Positions 30,305 to 40,700 of a DNA stretch of 64,000 nucleotides are shown piece after piece (within the stretch, counting starts at the first letter, position 1; each line of letters begins with the position of its first letter). Position numbers and translations under genes: made by a program. Below the pieces are notes generated by a model. That model was given only the letters and a program-made list of their open reading frames with translations. It was not told the DNA's origin and made no database searches. Source of the stretch: Parabacteroides faecalis (GTDB lineage: Bacteria > Bacteroidota > Bacteroidia > Bacteroidales > Tannerellaceae); the NCBI RefSeq assembly GCF_022809355.1, contig NZ_JAKZMM010000003.1:62001-126000 (forward strand), read 5' to 3'.

Positions 30305-30988
30305 ATGAAAAGTTTGAAAGTTTTGTCAGCATTGCTTCTTTCCTGCGCATTGGTCTTTTCAAGTTGTGGTACTTGGAATAACACCCAGAAAGGAGCAGCC
30401 ATTGGTGTTGGTGGCGGAGCTGCTGTCGGAGCCGGTGTCGGTGCCTTGGCTGGTAATACAGCTTTGGGTACGGTGATTGGTGCCGCAGTTGGTGGAACTG
30501 CCGGAGCATTGATTGGCAAGAAGATGGATAAGCAGAAGAAAGAACTGGAAGCGACACTGCCGGAAGAAACGACCGTTGAAACAATCAACGACGGGGAAGC
30601 CTTGAAGGTTACATTTGATTCGGGTATCTTGTTTGCAACCAATTCAAGTACTTTGAGCGATGCTTCGAAGAGCGCTTTGCGTAATCTGGCTACTAGTTTG
30701 AATCAGAATCCGGGTACGGATATCAAGATTGTAGGACATACGGATAATACAGGTAATGTGGATTATAACCAGACATTATCAGAGAAAAGAGCCAAGAGTG
30801 TGTTCGACTATCTGATGGTTGATCAAGGTGTCAGCTGCAAGCGTATGACTTACGAAGGAAAAGGTATTCACGAACCGGTGGCTGATAACTCAACCGTTGA
30901 AGGTCGTGCTTTGAACCGTCGTGTTGAAATTCTGATTTTGCCTAGTCAGCAAATGATTCAGGAAGCACAAAATGGTACATTGAAATAA
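30305..30988 (+). CDS. OmpA-family lipoprotein with glycine zipper (YiaD-like)
   Basis: 227 residues. The lipobox FSSC gives Cys21. A glycine-zipper stretch follows (about residues 28-75, many GxxxG such as GAAIGVGGG and GTVIGAAVGG), which may insert in the membrane. The C-terminal OmpA domain (about 105-215) contains VGHTDNTGN and LSEKRAKSV, which bind the diaminopimelate of peptidoglycan. It anchors the outer membrane to the wall. Confidence 0.9.
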   Translation: MKSLKVLSALLLSCALVFSSCGTWNNTQKGAAIGVGGGAAVGAGVGALAGNTALGTVIGAAVGGTAGALIGKKMDKQKKELEATLPEETTVETINDGEALKVTFDSGILFATNSSTLSDASKSALRNLATSLNQNPGTDIKIVGHTDNTGNVDYNQTLSEKRAKSVFDYLMVDQGVSCKRMTYEGKGIHEPVADNSTVEGRALNRRVEILILPSQQMIQEAQNGTLK

Positions 30989-31007
30989 ACCTGAAAGAAT
31001 AGGAGAT

Positions 31008-31073
31008 CTCCGATCCGCCTCTGTTTTATTCCCGGTTTTCATGAATCAGGAGAGGGGCAGATCGGAGGTTTTT
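31008..31073 (+). terminator. Imperfect terminator hairpin after the OmpA gene
   Basis: CTCCGATC-cGCCTCT (from 31008) pairs imperfectly with AGAGGGGCaGATCGGAG (ending about 31068), followed by TTTTTG. Confidence 0.65.
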
Positions 31074-31197
31074 GTATAAAAAGAAAAGAAATCTCTTCTA
31101 AGCAAAACATTTGGAATTATACACTGGTTACTTTTATAAAGTCGGGTGACTTCTGAAGCAGATGTATCAGAAGTGTTCCGGCAAGAAAAATGGATGC

Positions 31198-31653
31198 ATG
31201 TACAGTAAAGACGAATTAAGAAAGTTAAAGACGGAATTTTGGGAAAGTTTCGCTGCCTATTGTGAGGTTCAACCTTATTTGCGCCGGCGTCGGAAGATGT
31301 GGGTTTTATATAATACCAAAGTAAAAGGAGTTGAACTGAAGTTTGATGCAACGCGCAACGGAGCTTTTGTAATTCTGGAAGTTAATCATAAGCAGGAAGA
31401 CCAGCGGTTGGAAATGTATGAGAAACTGACCTGGTATAAAGAGTATTTGGAGAAAGATTTTCCGGAAGGTCTGATTTGGGATATGTGTTTCGTACGGGAG
31501 ACTGGGCAACAAGTAGCACGGATCTATGTGGAGAAAGGAGGCATTGATTTCCATAGACGGGAAGATTGGGGCGAGTTTTTCTCATTCATGGCGAGACAAA
31601 TGTATTTATTGGAACGTAATTTCATGAAGATCGCGGAATACCTGCGAGAATAG
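31198..31653 (+). CDS. DUF4268 protein
   Basis: 151 residues from ATG 31198 (MYSKDELRKLKTEFWESF); an in-frame ATG at 31162 would add 12 residues. WVLYNTKVKGVELKFDATR and the C-terminal helical part are typical of DUF4268, which I recall as related to the PD-(D/E)xK-like or restriction-enzyme C-terminal region; no activity is shown. It ends 10 bases before the aminopeptidase gene, so the two share a transcript. Confidence 0.72.
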   Translation: MYSKDELRKLKTEFWESFAAYCEVQPYLRRRRKMWVLYNTKVKGVELKFDATRNGAFVILEVNHKQEDQRLEMYEKLTWYKEYLEKDFPEGLIWDMCFVRETGQQVARIYVEKGGIDFHRREDWGEFFSFMARQMYLLERNFMKIAEYLRE

Positions 31654-31663
31654 GAGATAGGTC

Positions 31664-34198
31664 ATGAAGTGGATAAATTCTGTTGTTTTAGCATGTGCGC
31701 TGATGAGTTGTCAGGCAGGAGATGAACAAATACAGGTTCTGTCGGAACCGGGAGTAAGCAAGGAACTGGCAACATTCCGTTCGGAAAAGTATCTGAACGT
31801 ATCATACAGTTTGTCGTTCAATATCCCGGAAGAAAAGAATGAGCCGGTCACCGGCGTTGCGAATATATTATGGGATCAGGGAGAAAAGCTTCCGCTGATC
31901 ATTGATTTTCGTGGGGATTCTTCCCAGATTATCTCTGTCATGTTGAACCGGGAACCGGTAGAATATAAGGTGGAAAACGAACATATTATTCTGCCTTCGT
32001 CGGGAGCCTGGTCGGGAAAGAACATGGTTTCGATTGCTTTCCGTTCGTCAGACCAGTCGTTGAACCGGAGAGATGAGTTCTTATATACTTTATTGGTGCC
32101 GGATCGTGCCCGGACATTATTCCCTTGTTTCGACCAGCCGGATATCAAAGCCCGGTATTCGTTGGAACTGATTATCCCGGAAACCTGGAAAGCCGTTGCG
32201 AACGGGAAGATAGCCGGAGTAGATTCCTTGTCTCATCCCGGCAGACATGTCGTTACATTTCAGGAGACCGAACCTTTGCCTACCTATTTGTTCTCTTTTG
32301 TAGCCGGAAAGCTGCAGCAGGAGACTTATTCACGAGAGAATCGTTCAATTTCCATTTATCATCGGGAGACCGATCCTGCCCGCAAAGGCCAATGTCCGGA
32401 AATTGCCCGTCAGGTCTTGGATGCCTTGGACTGGATGGAAGCTTATACGGGAGTTCCTTATCCGTTTGCCAAGTATGATCTGGTAATTCTTCCGGGGTTC
32501 CAATACGGGGGCATGGAACATACGGGAGCTACTTTATATAATGACCAAAGTATGTTCCTGAATGAAGAACCGACGTTGGATGAACAGCTGAGGCGAAGTA
32601 CTTTGATAGCCCACGAAACAGCCCACATGTGGTTTGGCGATTATGTGACGATGAAGTGGTTTAATGATGTATGGACGAAGGAAGTTTTTGCCAACTATTT
32701 CGCTATCCGGATTGTAGAACCGACTTACCCGACCATTAATCATCGCTTGAATTTTGTGCGTGGATACATTCCGGCCTCGTATGCAGAAGACCGGACTGAT
32801 GGAGCTACACCGATTCAGCAAACTTTGGATAATCTGAGAAATGCCGGGTTGGTGTACAGTAATATCGTCTATGATAAGTCGCCTGTCGTTATGGAGATGT
32901 TGATTCAACGGATGGGTGCGGAAGCTTTCCAACGAGGATTGCATGATTATCTGACGACTTACGCATATTCCAATGCGACTTGGGATCAGCTAATTGCTTC
33001 CTTGAGTCAGTATACCGAAAGGGATTTGGACCAGTGGAGCCAGGTTTGGGTGAAAGAAGCAGGAATGCCTGTTCTAAAAGCTAGTGTCATCGGGAATCGT
33101 TTACGCGTGGAAGAGTCTGATCCTTGGGAACGCGGACTTGTATGGCCTCAGCAGTTGAAGTATCGGATCTGTGAAGGGAATAAAACAGAAGACGTCGTGT
33201 TGGAGATAGGAGATACATCTCGCGTCTTGACCGTCGAGCTGAATCAGAAGTATGATTCTCCTGCTATTTTGCCGAATATTGACGGTCGTGGTTATGGCTT
33301 TTTCGAGCTTAATCCGAAAGATGTACAAGGCGCTTTTGCCTGTCTGGATACAACAACTGATGACATGCTGAAAGGTTCGTTACTCATCACGTTGCACGAG
33401 AATTTACAGAATCGGACATTGAAGCCTGAGCCTTTTTTACAGGCATTGATTGCCTATGCGAAGCAGGAAAAGAATGACTTGTTGTATTCGATGGCACTGG
33501 GATATATCAGTCCGGCTGTCCGTTTTTTGCCGGCAAGACCTGATGGCTTGGAGCATGCATTATGGCAATTGGTAGCCGGTGGAATTACACCCGGACGCCG
33601 GTTGCAAGCCTTCCGCCAGTATGTTTCATTGGCAGAATCAGAACAAGCTGCCGCACAATTGTATCAGATCTGGGAGAAGCGGGAACTGGAAGGCAAACCT
33701 CTGAGCGAGCGGGATGAAATCAATCTGTCTTATCAGCTGGCAATCCGTTTACCGGAAAAGGCGGATGAAATCGTGAACGAACAGTTAAAACGTATTTCGA
33801 ATCCGGATCGACAGGCTGAATATCGGTTTATCTCTCCATCGGTTTCACCCCGAAAGGAAGTTCGCGACAGTGTATTCGAAGCATTGCTTGTAGCCGATAA
33901 CAGACGGATTGAACCATGGGCCTCAACGGCGTTGTCGTTACTGAATCACCGGTTGAGAGAAGCAGAGTCTGTAGAATACATCCGTCCGGCTTTGGAAATA
34001 CTGGAAGAAGTACAACGGACCGGTGATATCTTTTTCCCGACAGCCTGGTTACGAGCCTTGTTGGGTGGACATTCGTCCGTTCAAGCCCGGGATGAAGTAG
34101 AAGCCTTTTATGCCGAATATCCGGATTTCCCGGAAATGTTATTGAATAAGATACGCCAGCAGGCAGACCATTTATATCGTTTGCATGCGGGTGAGTAA
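31664..34198 (+). CDS. M1-family zinc aminopeptidase (lipoprotein)
   Basis: 844 residues. The signal ends ALMSCQAG, probably a lipoprotein (Cys about 16). The zinc motif is HETAH (317-321) with the third ligand E340, i.e. HExxHx18E, and the substrate-binding motif GGMEHTGA replaces the usual GAMEN. A beta-rich N-domain, thermolysin-like core and helical C-domain give the M1 layout. It removes N-terminal residues from peptides in the periplasm or at the membrane. Confidence 0.93.
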   Translation: MKWINSVVLACALMSCQAGDEQIQVLSEPGVSKELATFRSEKYLNVSYSLSFNIPEEKNEPVTGVANILWDQGEKLPLIIDFRGDSSQIISVMLNREPVEYKVENEHIILPSSGAWSGKNMVSIAFRSSDQSLNRRDEFLYTLLVPDRARTLFPCFDQPDIKARYSLELIIPETWKAVANGKIAGVDSLSHPGRHVVTFQETEPLPTYLFSFVAGKLQQETYSRENRSISIYHRETDPARKGQCPEIARQVLDALDWMEAYTGVPYPFAKYDLVILPGFQYGGMEHTGATLYNDQSMFLNEEPTLDEQLRRSTLIAHETAHMWFGDYVTMKWFNDVWTKEVFANYFAIRIVEPTYPTINHRLNFVRGYIPASYAEDRTDGATPIQQTLDNLRNAGLVYSNIVYDKSPVVMEMLIQRMGAEAFQRGLHDYLTTYAYSNATWDQLIASLSQYTERDLDQWSQVWVKEAGMPVLKASVIGNRLRVEESDPWERGLVWPQQLKYRICEGNKTEDVVLEIGDTSRVLTVELNQKYDSPAILPNIDGRGYGFFELNPKDVQGAFACLDTTTDDMLKGSLLITLHENLQNRTLKPEPFLQALIAYAKQEKNDLLYSMALGYISPAVRFLPARPDGLEHALWQLVAGGITPGRRLQAFRQYVSLAESEQAAAQLYQIWEKRELEGKPLSERDEINLSYQLAIRLPEKADEIVNEQLKRISNPDRQAEYRFISPSVSPRKEVRDSVFEALLVADNRRIEPWASTALSLLNHRLREAESVEYIRPALEILEEVQRTGDIFFPTAWLRALLGGHSSVQARDEVEAFYAEYPDFPEMLLNKIRQQADHLYRLHAGE

Positions 34199-34209
34199 AA
34201 GAATTGTAT

Positions 34210-35517
34210 ATGTTGAATCAAGATAAAATCAATCAGGCTCTCCAGAAACTGGGTATTACGTCGCTGAATGATATGCAGCAAGCCGTGTTGGAAGCCGGCA
34301 CAAAAAAGGATCTGGTTTTGCTCAGTCCGACCGGATCGGGTAAGACGCTGGCCTTTTTGCTGCCATTACTTCCGGTATTAGTGCCGGAAGAGAAAACGCA
34401 AGTGCTGGTAATTGCCCCTTCCCGAGAGCTGGCTTTACAGATAGAATCAGTCTTCCGTTCGTTGGGAACAGGATTTAAAGTAACTTGCTGTTATGGTGGA
34501 CATCCATTCCAGGTAGAGAAACGGAGCTTGGAACATCCGCCCGTATTATTGGTAGGAACACCGGGACGTATTTTGGATCATATAGAGAAAGGCAATCTGT
34601 CTTTACAGTCGGTCCATACAGTCATTCTGGATGAGTTCGACAAATCGTTGGAGTTGAAGTTTGTTCCGGAGATGAAAAAGATCATGGCACGTCTGCCGCA
34701 AGTAAGACGTAAGGTATTGACTTCGGCAACCGAGGCGATTGAAATACCGGAGTTTATTCATTTGCATCAGCCGATACGGATTTCTTACCTGACTGCTACG
34801 AAGTCATTGAAAGGCCTGAAATTATATCAGGTACGATCTCCGCAGAAAGACAAGCTGATGAGTTTGTATGGTCTGTTGGGTGAATTGAATGGAGAATCGG
34901 CATTGGTATTCTGCAATCATCGGGAGTCTGTTGAGCGGGTAGGACAATTTCTGGCCCAAAAACAAGTTGATTGTGTATGCTTCCATGGAGGAATGGAACA
35001 GGCAGACCGCGAACAACGGTTAGCTCTTTTCCGCAATCGCACCGCCACCGTTTTGATATCAACGGATCTGGCGGCTCGAGGATTGGATATTCCGGAAGTG
35101 AAGCATGTGATCCATTATCATCTGCCACTGAACGAAGAAGCTTTTGTTCATCGGAACGGACGAACGGCGCGTATGCATGCCGAAGGAACGGCATATTTAT
35201 TGTTGAACGAAGCCGAAGCTGTACCGGAATATGTCTCTCCGGAGCCGGATGAATTCTTCTTACCCGAAAAGACGCGTCGGCCAAAAGCTTCAGAATGGAC
35301 TACACTGACCATTCATCGGGGAAAACGGGATAAGTTAAGCAAGAAAGACATTGCTGGTTTCTTGTACCAGAAAGGACAGATTACCCGAGAAGACTTGGGC
35401 GTGATCGAAGTCTTTGAATCGTGTGCCTTGGTGGCTGTCAAAAAGAACTGTAAAAAGGAATTACTTTCCCGGATTCGGGAAGAGAAAATAAAGAATATCA
35501 AAGCTAAATTTTCATAA
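34210..35517 (+). CDS. DbpA-like RNA helicase with DEFD motif II
   Basis: 435 residues from ATG 34210. Motif I SPTGSGKT, motif Ia APSRELALQ, motif II LDEFDKS (DEFD, not DEAD), motif III SATE (normally SAT), motif V STDLAARGLD, motif VI HRNGRTAR. The C-terminal 75 residues resemble the DbpA RNA-binding domain, which targets 23S rRNA helix 92, so a 50S assembly role is likely. The Ala-to-Phe change in motif II is unusual, and I would expect it to be conserved in relatives. It starts 11 bases after the aminopeptidase. Confidence 0.88.
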   Translation: MLNQDKINQALQKLGITSLNDMQQAVLEAGTKKDLVLLSPTGSGKTLAFLLPLLPVLVPEEKTQVLVIAPSRELALQIESVFRSLGTGFKVTCCYGGHPFQVEKRSLEHPPVLLVGTPGRILDHIEKGNLSLQSVHTVILDEFDKSLELKFVPEMKKIMARLPQVRRKVLTSATEAIEIPEFIHLHQPIRISYLTATKSLKGLKLYQVRSPQKDKLMSLYGLLGELNGESALVFCNHRESVERVGQFLAQKQVDCVCFHGGMEQADREQRLALFRNRTATVLISTDLAARGLDIPEVKHVIHYHLPLNEEAFVHRNGRTARMHAEGTAYLLLNEAEAVPEYVSPEPDEFFLPEKTRRPKASEWTTLTIHRGKRDKLSKKDIAGFLYQKGQITREDLGVIEVFESCALVAVKKNCKKELLSRIREEKIKNIKAKFS

Positions 35518-35518
35518 G

Positions 35519-36781
35519 ATGATTCATCGGATATTGATTAAACAGGTAGAATTGAACCAACAAAAGGTTGACATTCTGATAGAACGGAACTTGATCAGCC
35601 GGATCGGTAAAGACCTGGTTGCAGAAGATGCTGAAGTGATTGATGCGACGGGCATGGCCGTTATTCCCGGATTGGTGAACGGACATACACATGCTGCCAT
35701 GACGCTGTTCAGAGGGTTGGCAGATGACATGAAGTTAATGCCCTGGCTGGAACAGAAAATATGGCCCAATGAGGCGAAGATGACACGCGAGGATGTATAT
35801 TGGGGCGCCAAGTTGGCTTGTTTGGAAATGATCAAGTCCGGAACAACTACGTTTCTGGATATGTATCAGAAGTTCCGGGGAACAGCTGATGCTGTCGAAG
35901 AAATGGGAATCCGCGGATATTTGTCGGCCGTTTGTTTTGATCACTTTGATCCGAAGTTGGCTGAAAAGAGTAAGAAAGAATGCGAAAAGCTATATGATGT
36001 AGTGGATGAATATGGTCCGAGAGTCCAATATGCCGTCGGTCCTCATGCCATTTATACGGTTTCCGGAGAGTTATTGCAATGGATACATACGTTTGCCAAT
36101 GAACATCAGGCTTTGATTCATTTACATTTGGCAGAGACGGAAGAAGAAGTAAACAATTCCATTCGGCAGTTTGGTTTTTCTCCGGTTCGTTACCTGTATA
36201 AGCTTGGAGTATTGTCACCGCGTCTGGTTATTGCACATGGTGTTTACGTTGATAAAGACGAAATCCGCATGCTGGCTGATTACGGAGTGAAGGTCATCCA
36301 TAATCCGGCATCAAACATGAAACTGGCTTCGGGGATCAGCTTTAAGTTTGCCGAGATGAAACAGGCTGGTGTAAAAGTAGGAATCGGTACGGACGGTTGT
36401 TCATCCAGCAATAATCTGGATATGATCGAGGCCATGAAATTGGCTGCGTTGCTGGGAAAAGCCTGGCGGAAAGATCCGGAAGTATTGACTGCCCCGGAAA
36501 TGCTGGAAGCCGCCACTTGTACGGGTGCGGATATTTTAGGCTTGAAAGCCGGACGGATAGAAGAGGGATATCTGGCTGATCTCTGTTTGATAGATTTGCA
36601 GAGTCCGGCATTTACCCCGAATTTCAACTTTGTTTCCAATTTGGTGTATGCAGCCAATGGAAGTTGTGTTGATACCGTTATCTGTAATGGTAAAGTAGTG
36701 ATGCGTCATAAACAAGTACCGGGCGAAGCGGAAATATTGGAACAGGCCGCTCGGTGTGCCTATAATTTAGTTAAACGATAA
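35519..36781 (+). CDS. mtaD: 5-methylthioadenosine/S-adenosylhomocysteine deaminase
   Basis: 420 residues, amidohydrolase superfamily. Metal ligands are NGHTHAAM (HxH), HLHLAETEEE, AHGVYVDKDE and GTDGCSSSNN. It deaminates methylthioadenosine, S-adenosylhomocysteine or adenosine to the inosine form. It lies 13 bases upstream of a purine nucleoside phosphorylase that could split the product, so the two probably form a purine/methionine salvage step. It begins one base after the helicase stop. Chlorohydrolase-like enzymes share these motifs, so substrate is inferred. Confidence 0.88.
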   Translation: MIHRILIKQVELNQQKVDILIERNLISRIGKDLVAEDAEVIDATGMAVIPGLVNGHTHAAMTLFRGLADDMKLMPWLEQKIWPNEAKMTREDVYWGAKLACLEMIKSGTTTFLDMYQKFRGTADAVEEMGIRGYLSAVCFDHFDPKLAEKSKKECEKLYDVVDEYGPRVQYAVGPHAIYTVSGELLQWIHTFANEHQALIHLHLAETEEEVNNSIRQFGFSPVRYLYKLGVLSPRLVIAHGVYVDKDEIRMLADYGVKVIHNPASNMKLASGISFKFAEMKQAGVKVGIGTDGCSSSNNLDMIEAMKLAALLGKAWRKDPEVLTAPEMLEAATCTGADILGLKAGRIEEGYLADLCLIDLQSPAFTPNFNFVSNLVYAANGSCVDTVICNGKVVMRHKQVPGEAEILEQAARCAYNLVKR

Positions 36782-36793
36782 GGAGATATAGAT

Positions 36794-37615
36794 ATGAAAG
36801 AGACAAAAGACTTATATGCCGAAACAGCGGCATTCTTAGCAGCTTGTATATCCGGCAAACCGGAAACAGCCGTTATTTTAGGAAGTGGATTAGGTTCGTT
36901 GGCTGATGCTATCGAAGATCCTACTATCATTCCCTACCAGCAGATCCCGCATTTTATGCGTTCAACGGCTTCGGGACATAAAGGGAATTTTATCTGTGGT
37001 AAGTTAGGTGGTAAATCTATTTTAGCCATGCAGGGCCGTTTCCATTATTATGAAGGCTATACGATGGAACAAGTAACGTTCCCGATCCGTGTGATGAAGC
37101 TCTTAGGAATCAAGAATCTCTTTGTTTCGAATGCAGCCGGTGGAATCAATACGACTTTCAAGGTGGGTGACCTGATGATTATTCGTGATCACATCAATAT
37201 GATGCCCAATCCATTGATTGGTCCGAACAAAGAGGAATATGGTCCGCGTTTCCCGGATATGACACGGGCATACGACCGGGAGTTTATCCGTCTGATGGAA
37301 GAGATTGCCGCAGAGAAACAGATTGCATTAAAGAAAGGTGTTTATGTTGGTCTGACAGGTCCGTCGTATGAAACGCCTGCCGAATATGCGTTCTATGGAA
37401 AAGCGGGTGGCGATGCGATCGGAATGAGTACGGTACCTGAAGTAATCGTAGCCCGTCATTGTGGTATTCGGGTGTTTGGTATGTCGGTCATAACCAATGA
37501 AGGTTATCATTTTGCCGATGATTTTGTGAACGATGCCAATGATGTGATTGAAGCTGCCAATCGGGCTGCTGAGCGAATGACGACTTTGTTCTCCGAACTA
37601 ATTGCTAGGATTTGA
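36794..37615 (+). CDS. punA: Purine nucleoside phosphorylase
   Basis: 273 residues, trimeric PNP type. ILGSGLGSL binds phosphate, VSNAAGGIN and [12 protein letters not shown] are family hallmarks, and VITNEGYHF near the end holds the base-specific Asn (a feature of inosine/guanosine enzymes). It cleaves purine nucleosides with phosphate. AAGGAGATA ribosome site. Together with the deaminase upstream it fits nucleoside salvage. Confidence 0.93.
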   Translation: MKETKDLYAETAAFLAACISGKPETAVILGSGLGSLADAIEDPTIIPYQQIPHFMRSTASGHKGNFICGKLGGKSILAMQGRFHYYEGYTMEQVTFPIRVMKLLGIKNLFVSNAAGGINTTFKVGDLMIIRDHINMMPNPLIGPNKEEYGPRFPDMTRAYDREFIRLMEEIAAEKQIALKKGVYVGLTGPSYETPAEYAFYGKAGGDAIGMSTVPEVIVARHCGIRVFGMSVITNEGYHFADDFVNDANDVIEAANRAAERMTTLFSELIARI

Positions 37616-37628
37616 TGCGATGTTACTT

Positions 37629-37771
37629 CACAAGGTGCTTGTGACGAGGCTCACAAGATGTTTGTGATGAGGCTCACAAGGTGCTTGTGATGGACCTCAC
37701 AAAGCGTTTGTGACGAGGCTCACAAGATATTTGTGACGGAGTTCACAAGGTGTTTGTGATACGACTTACAA
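37629..37771. repeat. Tandem near-palindromes, 23-bp period, six units and a remnant
   Basis: Units start at 37629, 37652, 37675, 37698, 37721 and 37744, exactly 23 bases apart, with a degraded seventh at 37767. Each has CACAAR-nnn-YTTGTG followed by about eight bases such as ACGAGGCT. It lies between pnp and the alpha-2-macroglobulin gene. There are no spacers, so it is not a CRISPR. Confidence 0.88.
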
Positions 37772-37799
37772 TTTTCAGAATATAAAAAAGGAGGTTGCC

Positions 37800-40700
37800 A
37801 TGAATCGGTATTTGTTTTACTTGTTTACTTTGTTAAGCTATCTAAGTCTGATAAGTTGTTCTTTTTCCGAATCAACCGAGGAAAAAATAACTTATAACCC
37901 GTATGTGGAGGCGTTTACTTCCGGTTTGATATCACGGTATGTGACACCGACATGTATTCTGCAGGAAGAAATTCCGGCAGAGATGCAAGCCGAAGGTAAA
38001 TGGAAAGAACATGTACAGCTGAGTCCTAAGGCTGAGGGCTCGTTTGTATTGGAAGAAGGGCGGATTGTGAAATTCAAACCCGCCGGCTGTCTGGAACGAG
38101 ATACACGCTATACGCTGACTGTCGATCTTGCAGCCTGGAAATCGATACCGGAAAAGAAGTATCAGCATTTCTCTGCTTCGTTTCATACAAAGGCTTTGGA
38201 GGTAAAGGCTTATCTTTCTTCTTTAGAAATGAATCCTTCAAATCCAGGGAATTATAATCTGAATTACCTCGTTTTGACGTCTGATCGGGAGTTGCCTGCT
38301 ATCGTAGAACAATTAGTCGGTCCTTCATCCGGCCTGAAAGGTGTCTGGCAGCATGGTGCAGACGGAAAGAAGCATGTGTTGACGCTTGAGAACATTGTGC
38401 CGGGAAGTGAAGAAGTCAGCCTTTCCGTATTGCCCAACAAGTGGAACGTAGCCGAAGAAACGTTAGTTAGTACGTCTGTCCCGGCTAAAGATGATTTCTC
38501 GGTGTTTGATGTTCAGTATGTCCGGACACCTGAACGTTATGTGGAAGTAACTTTTACACAAGCGTTGAAGAAAAACCAGGTATTAGATGGTCTGGCTTAT
38601 ATCGAAGACAACGTTTCCAAACTGGTATCGGTAGAAGGAAATAAGTTGCGTTTATATCCGGATCAGAATCGGAACGGAGACTTAAAGGTTGTCTTAAAGA
38701 AAGAGATTCAAAGTACATCGGGTATTTTACTGGCGAAAGATGAGACAAGGGAAATCCGGGAAAACGACGGATGTCCGGATGTCCGGTTCATGGGTGATGG
38801 CGTGATCATTCCGCAGTCCGACAAGTTGCATGTTCCTTTCCAGGCAATAGCGTTGAAAGGGGTAGTTGTTAGAGTGGTGAAAATCGGAGAACAGAATATC
38901 GGACAATTCCTCCAGACGAATGAACTGGATGGCACGGCTGAACTGATGCGTTTGGGCCGGCTGATTACCCGTCAGGTCATCTTCTTCGACGAGCATAATT
39001 ACGATCTGACGCGTTGGAATACATTTGCCCTTGATCTGAAGCAACTCATTGATCCGGAACCGGGAGCTATCTATCGGGTTATTTTATCGTTCGATGAAAG
39101 TCTTTCAGCGTATGATTGTCCTCAGTTGGAAACCAAGACGAAAGAACAGATTCTGGCTGAAAACGAGGTGGCTTTTCGGGAAGAGTTGAATCAGTTTGAT
39201 GCCGGTGGCTGGTATTATCAGGAAAGCCTGAATACAGATTGGAATACGTATAAGTATGCCGAGCGGAATGATCCGTGTTCTCCTTCCTATTATTTCAATC
39301 GTTCTGCCGGGAAGAATATATTGGTCTCTAACATCGGACTGATGGCGATGGCTGGAACTGACGGAAAGATGGTTGTGCTGGCACATCATCTGCAAACAAC
39401 GGAACCGATGAGCGGTGTGCAGATCGGAGCTTATAACTATCAGAAAGAATTATTGGCTGAAGGGACTACTGATAATGACGGACGTGTGATCTTTGATTGC
39501 CGAAAAGCCGGTGGACGCCCTTACTATCTGTTGGCTTCAGAAGGTAAACAGCGTTCCTATCTAAGAGTGAATGAAGGATCTAATCTCTCTTTGAGCTCAT
39601 TTGATGTGGATGGAGAAGTCGTACAGAAAGGAATCAAAGGATTCATTTATGGAGAAAGAGGTGTTTGGCGTCCGGGTGATACCATTCACGTCGGATTCAT
39701 GTTGTTCGACCGAAGCAAGATGTTACCGCCACATCATCCGGTGAAACTGTCGTTATTCAATCCATTGGGACAAGTTTATCAGCAGAAGGTCAGTACACAA
39801 GGCAGTGATGGATTGTATGTTTTCCATATTCCGACCGAAGCATCGGTTCCAACAGGAGCCTGGAATGTAAAAGTTGAGGTAGGAGGCGTGTCGTTTGATA
39901 AGCGTCTTCGTGTGGAAAGCATCAAACCGAATCGCCTGAAAATCCGTTTGGATGTTCCGGACTTATTGGTTCGGGAGCAGGAAGTTTCTATTCCATTGCA
40001 TACGGAATGGTTACAAGGAGCCAAAGCTCGTAACTTGAAATATGATGTGAAAGGAACGTTCGTTTCTACTGGAACTTCATTCAAGAATTATCCGGATTAT
40101 ACGTTTGATAACCCGACAGTACAGTTTAATAGCGAAGAAAGCCAGCTGATTACCGGAACTACAGATGAGGAAGGTGACGCTTTTGTGAGAATGCAGCTGA
40201 ATGTAGGTGCAACAGCGCCTGGTATGTTGTTGGGTAGCTTTACGACGAAAGTTTATGAAGAATCCGGCGATTTCAGTATCGATGCGGTTCGTTTGTTGTA
40301 TTCTCCTTATCAGCGTTATGTCGGAGTCCAGTCCCCACAGAAGAATCGGCAGCCGTTGAGTACGGATCAGGATCATACTTTCCAGTTTGTCTCTGTTGAT
40401 TACCATGGTACGCCTATCGCTGGTTCGGAATTGGATATTTCAATATATAAATTGGATTGGTATTGGTGGTGGAGTGCAAACCAGAGCACGTTGGCTAATT
40501 TTTCTTCAAGCAGTTATTATAAACCTATGAGACAGGAAATGCTGATTACTGATGAAATGGGAAAAGCCTCTTTAGCTCTTTCGTTCGATGAGAAGAATTG
40601 GGGAACGTATCTCATCTTGGCAAAAGATCGGGAGAGCGGACATACCACAGGTGTTGTTAGCTATTTTGATTGGCCGAATATCAATCGGGAACGGGATTTT

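Noticed and set aside
37629-37771. Repeats that could suggest a CRISPR array
   Set aside because: The 23-bp units are contiguous with no unique spacers, each is a near-palindrome, and no cas genes are nearby.
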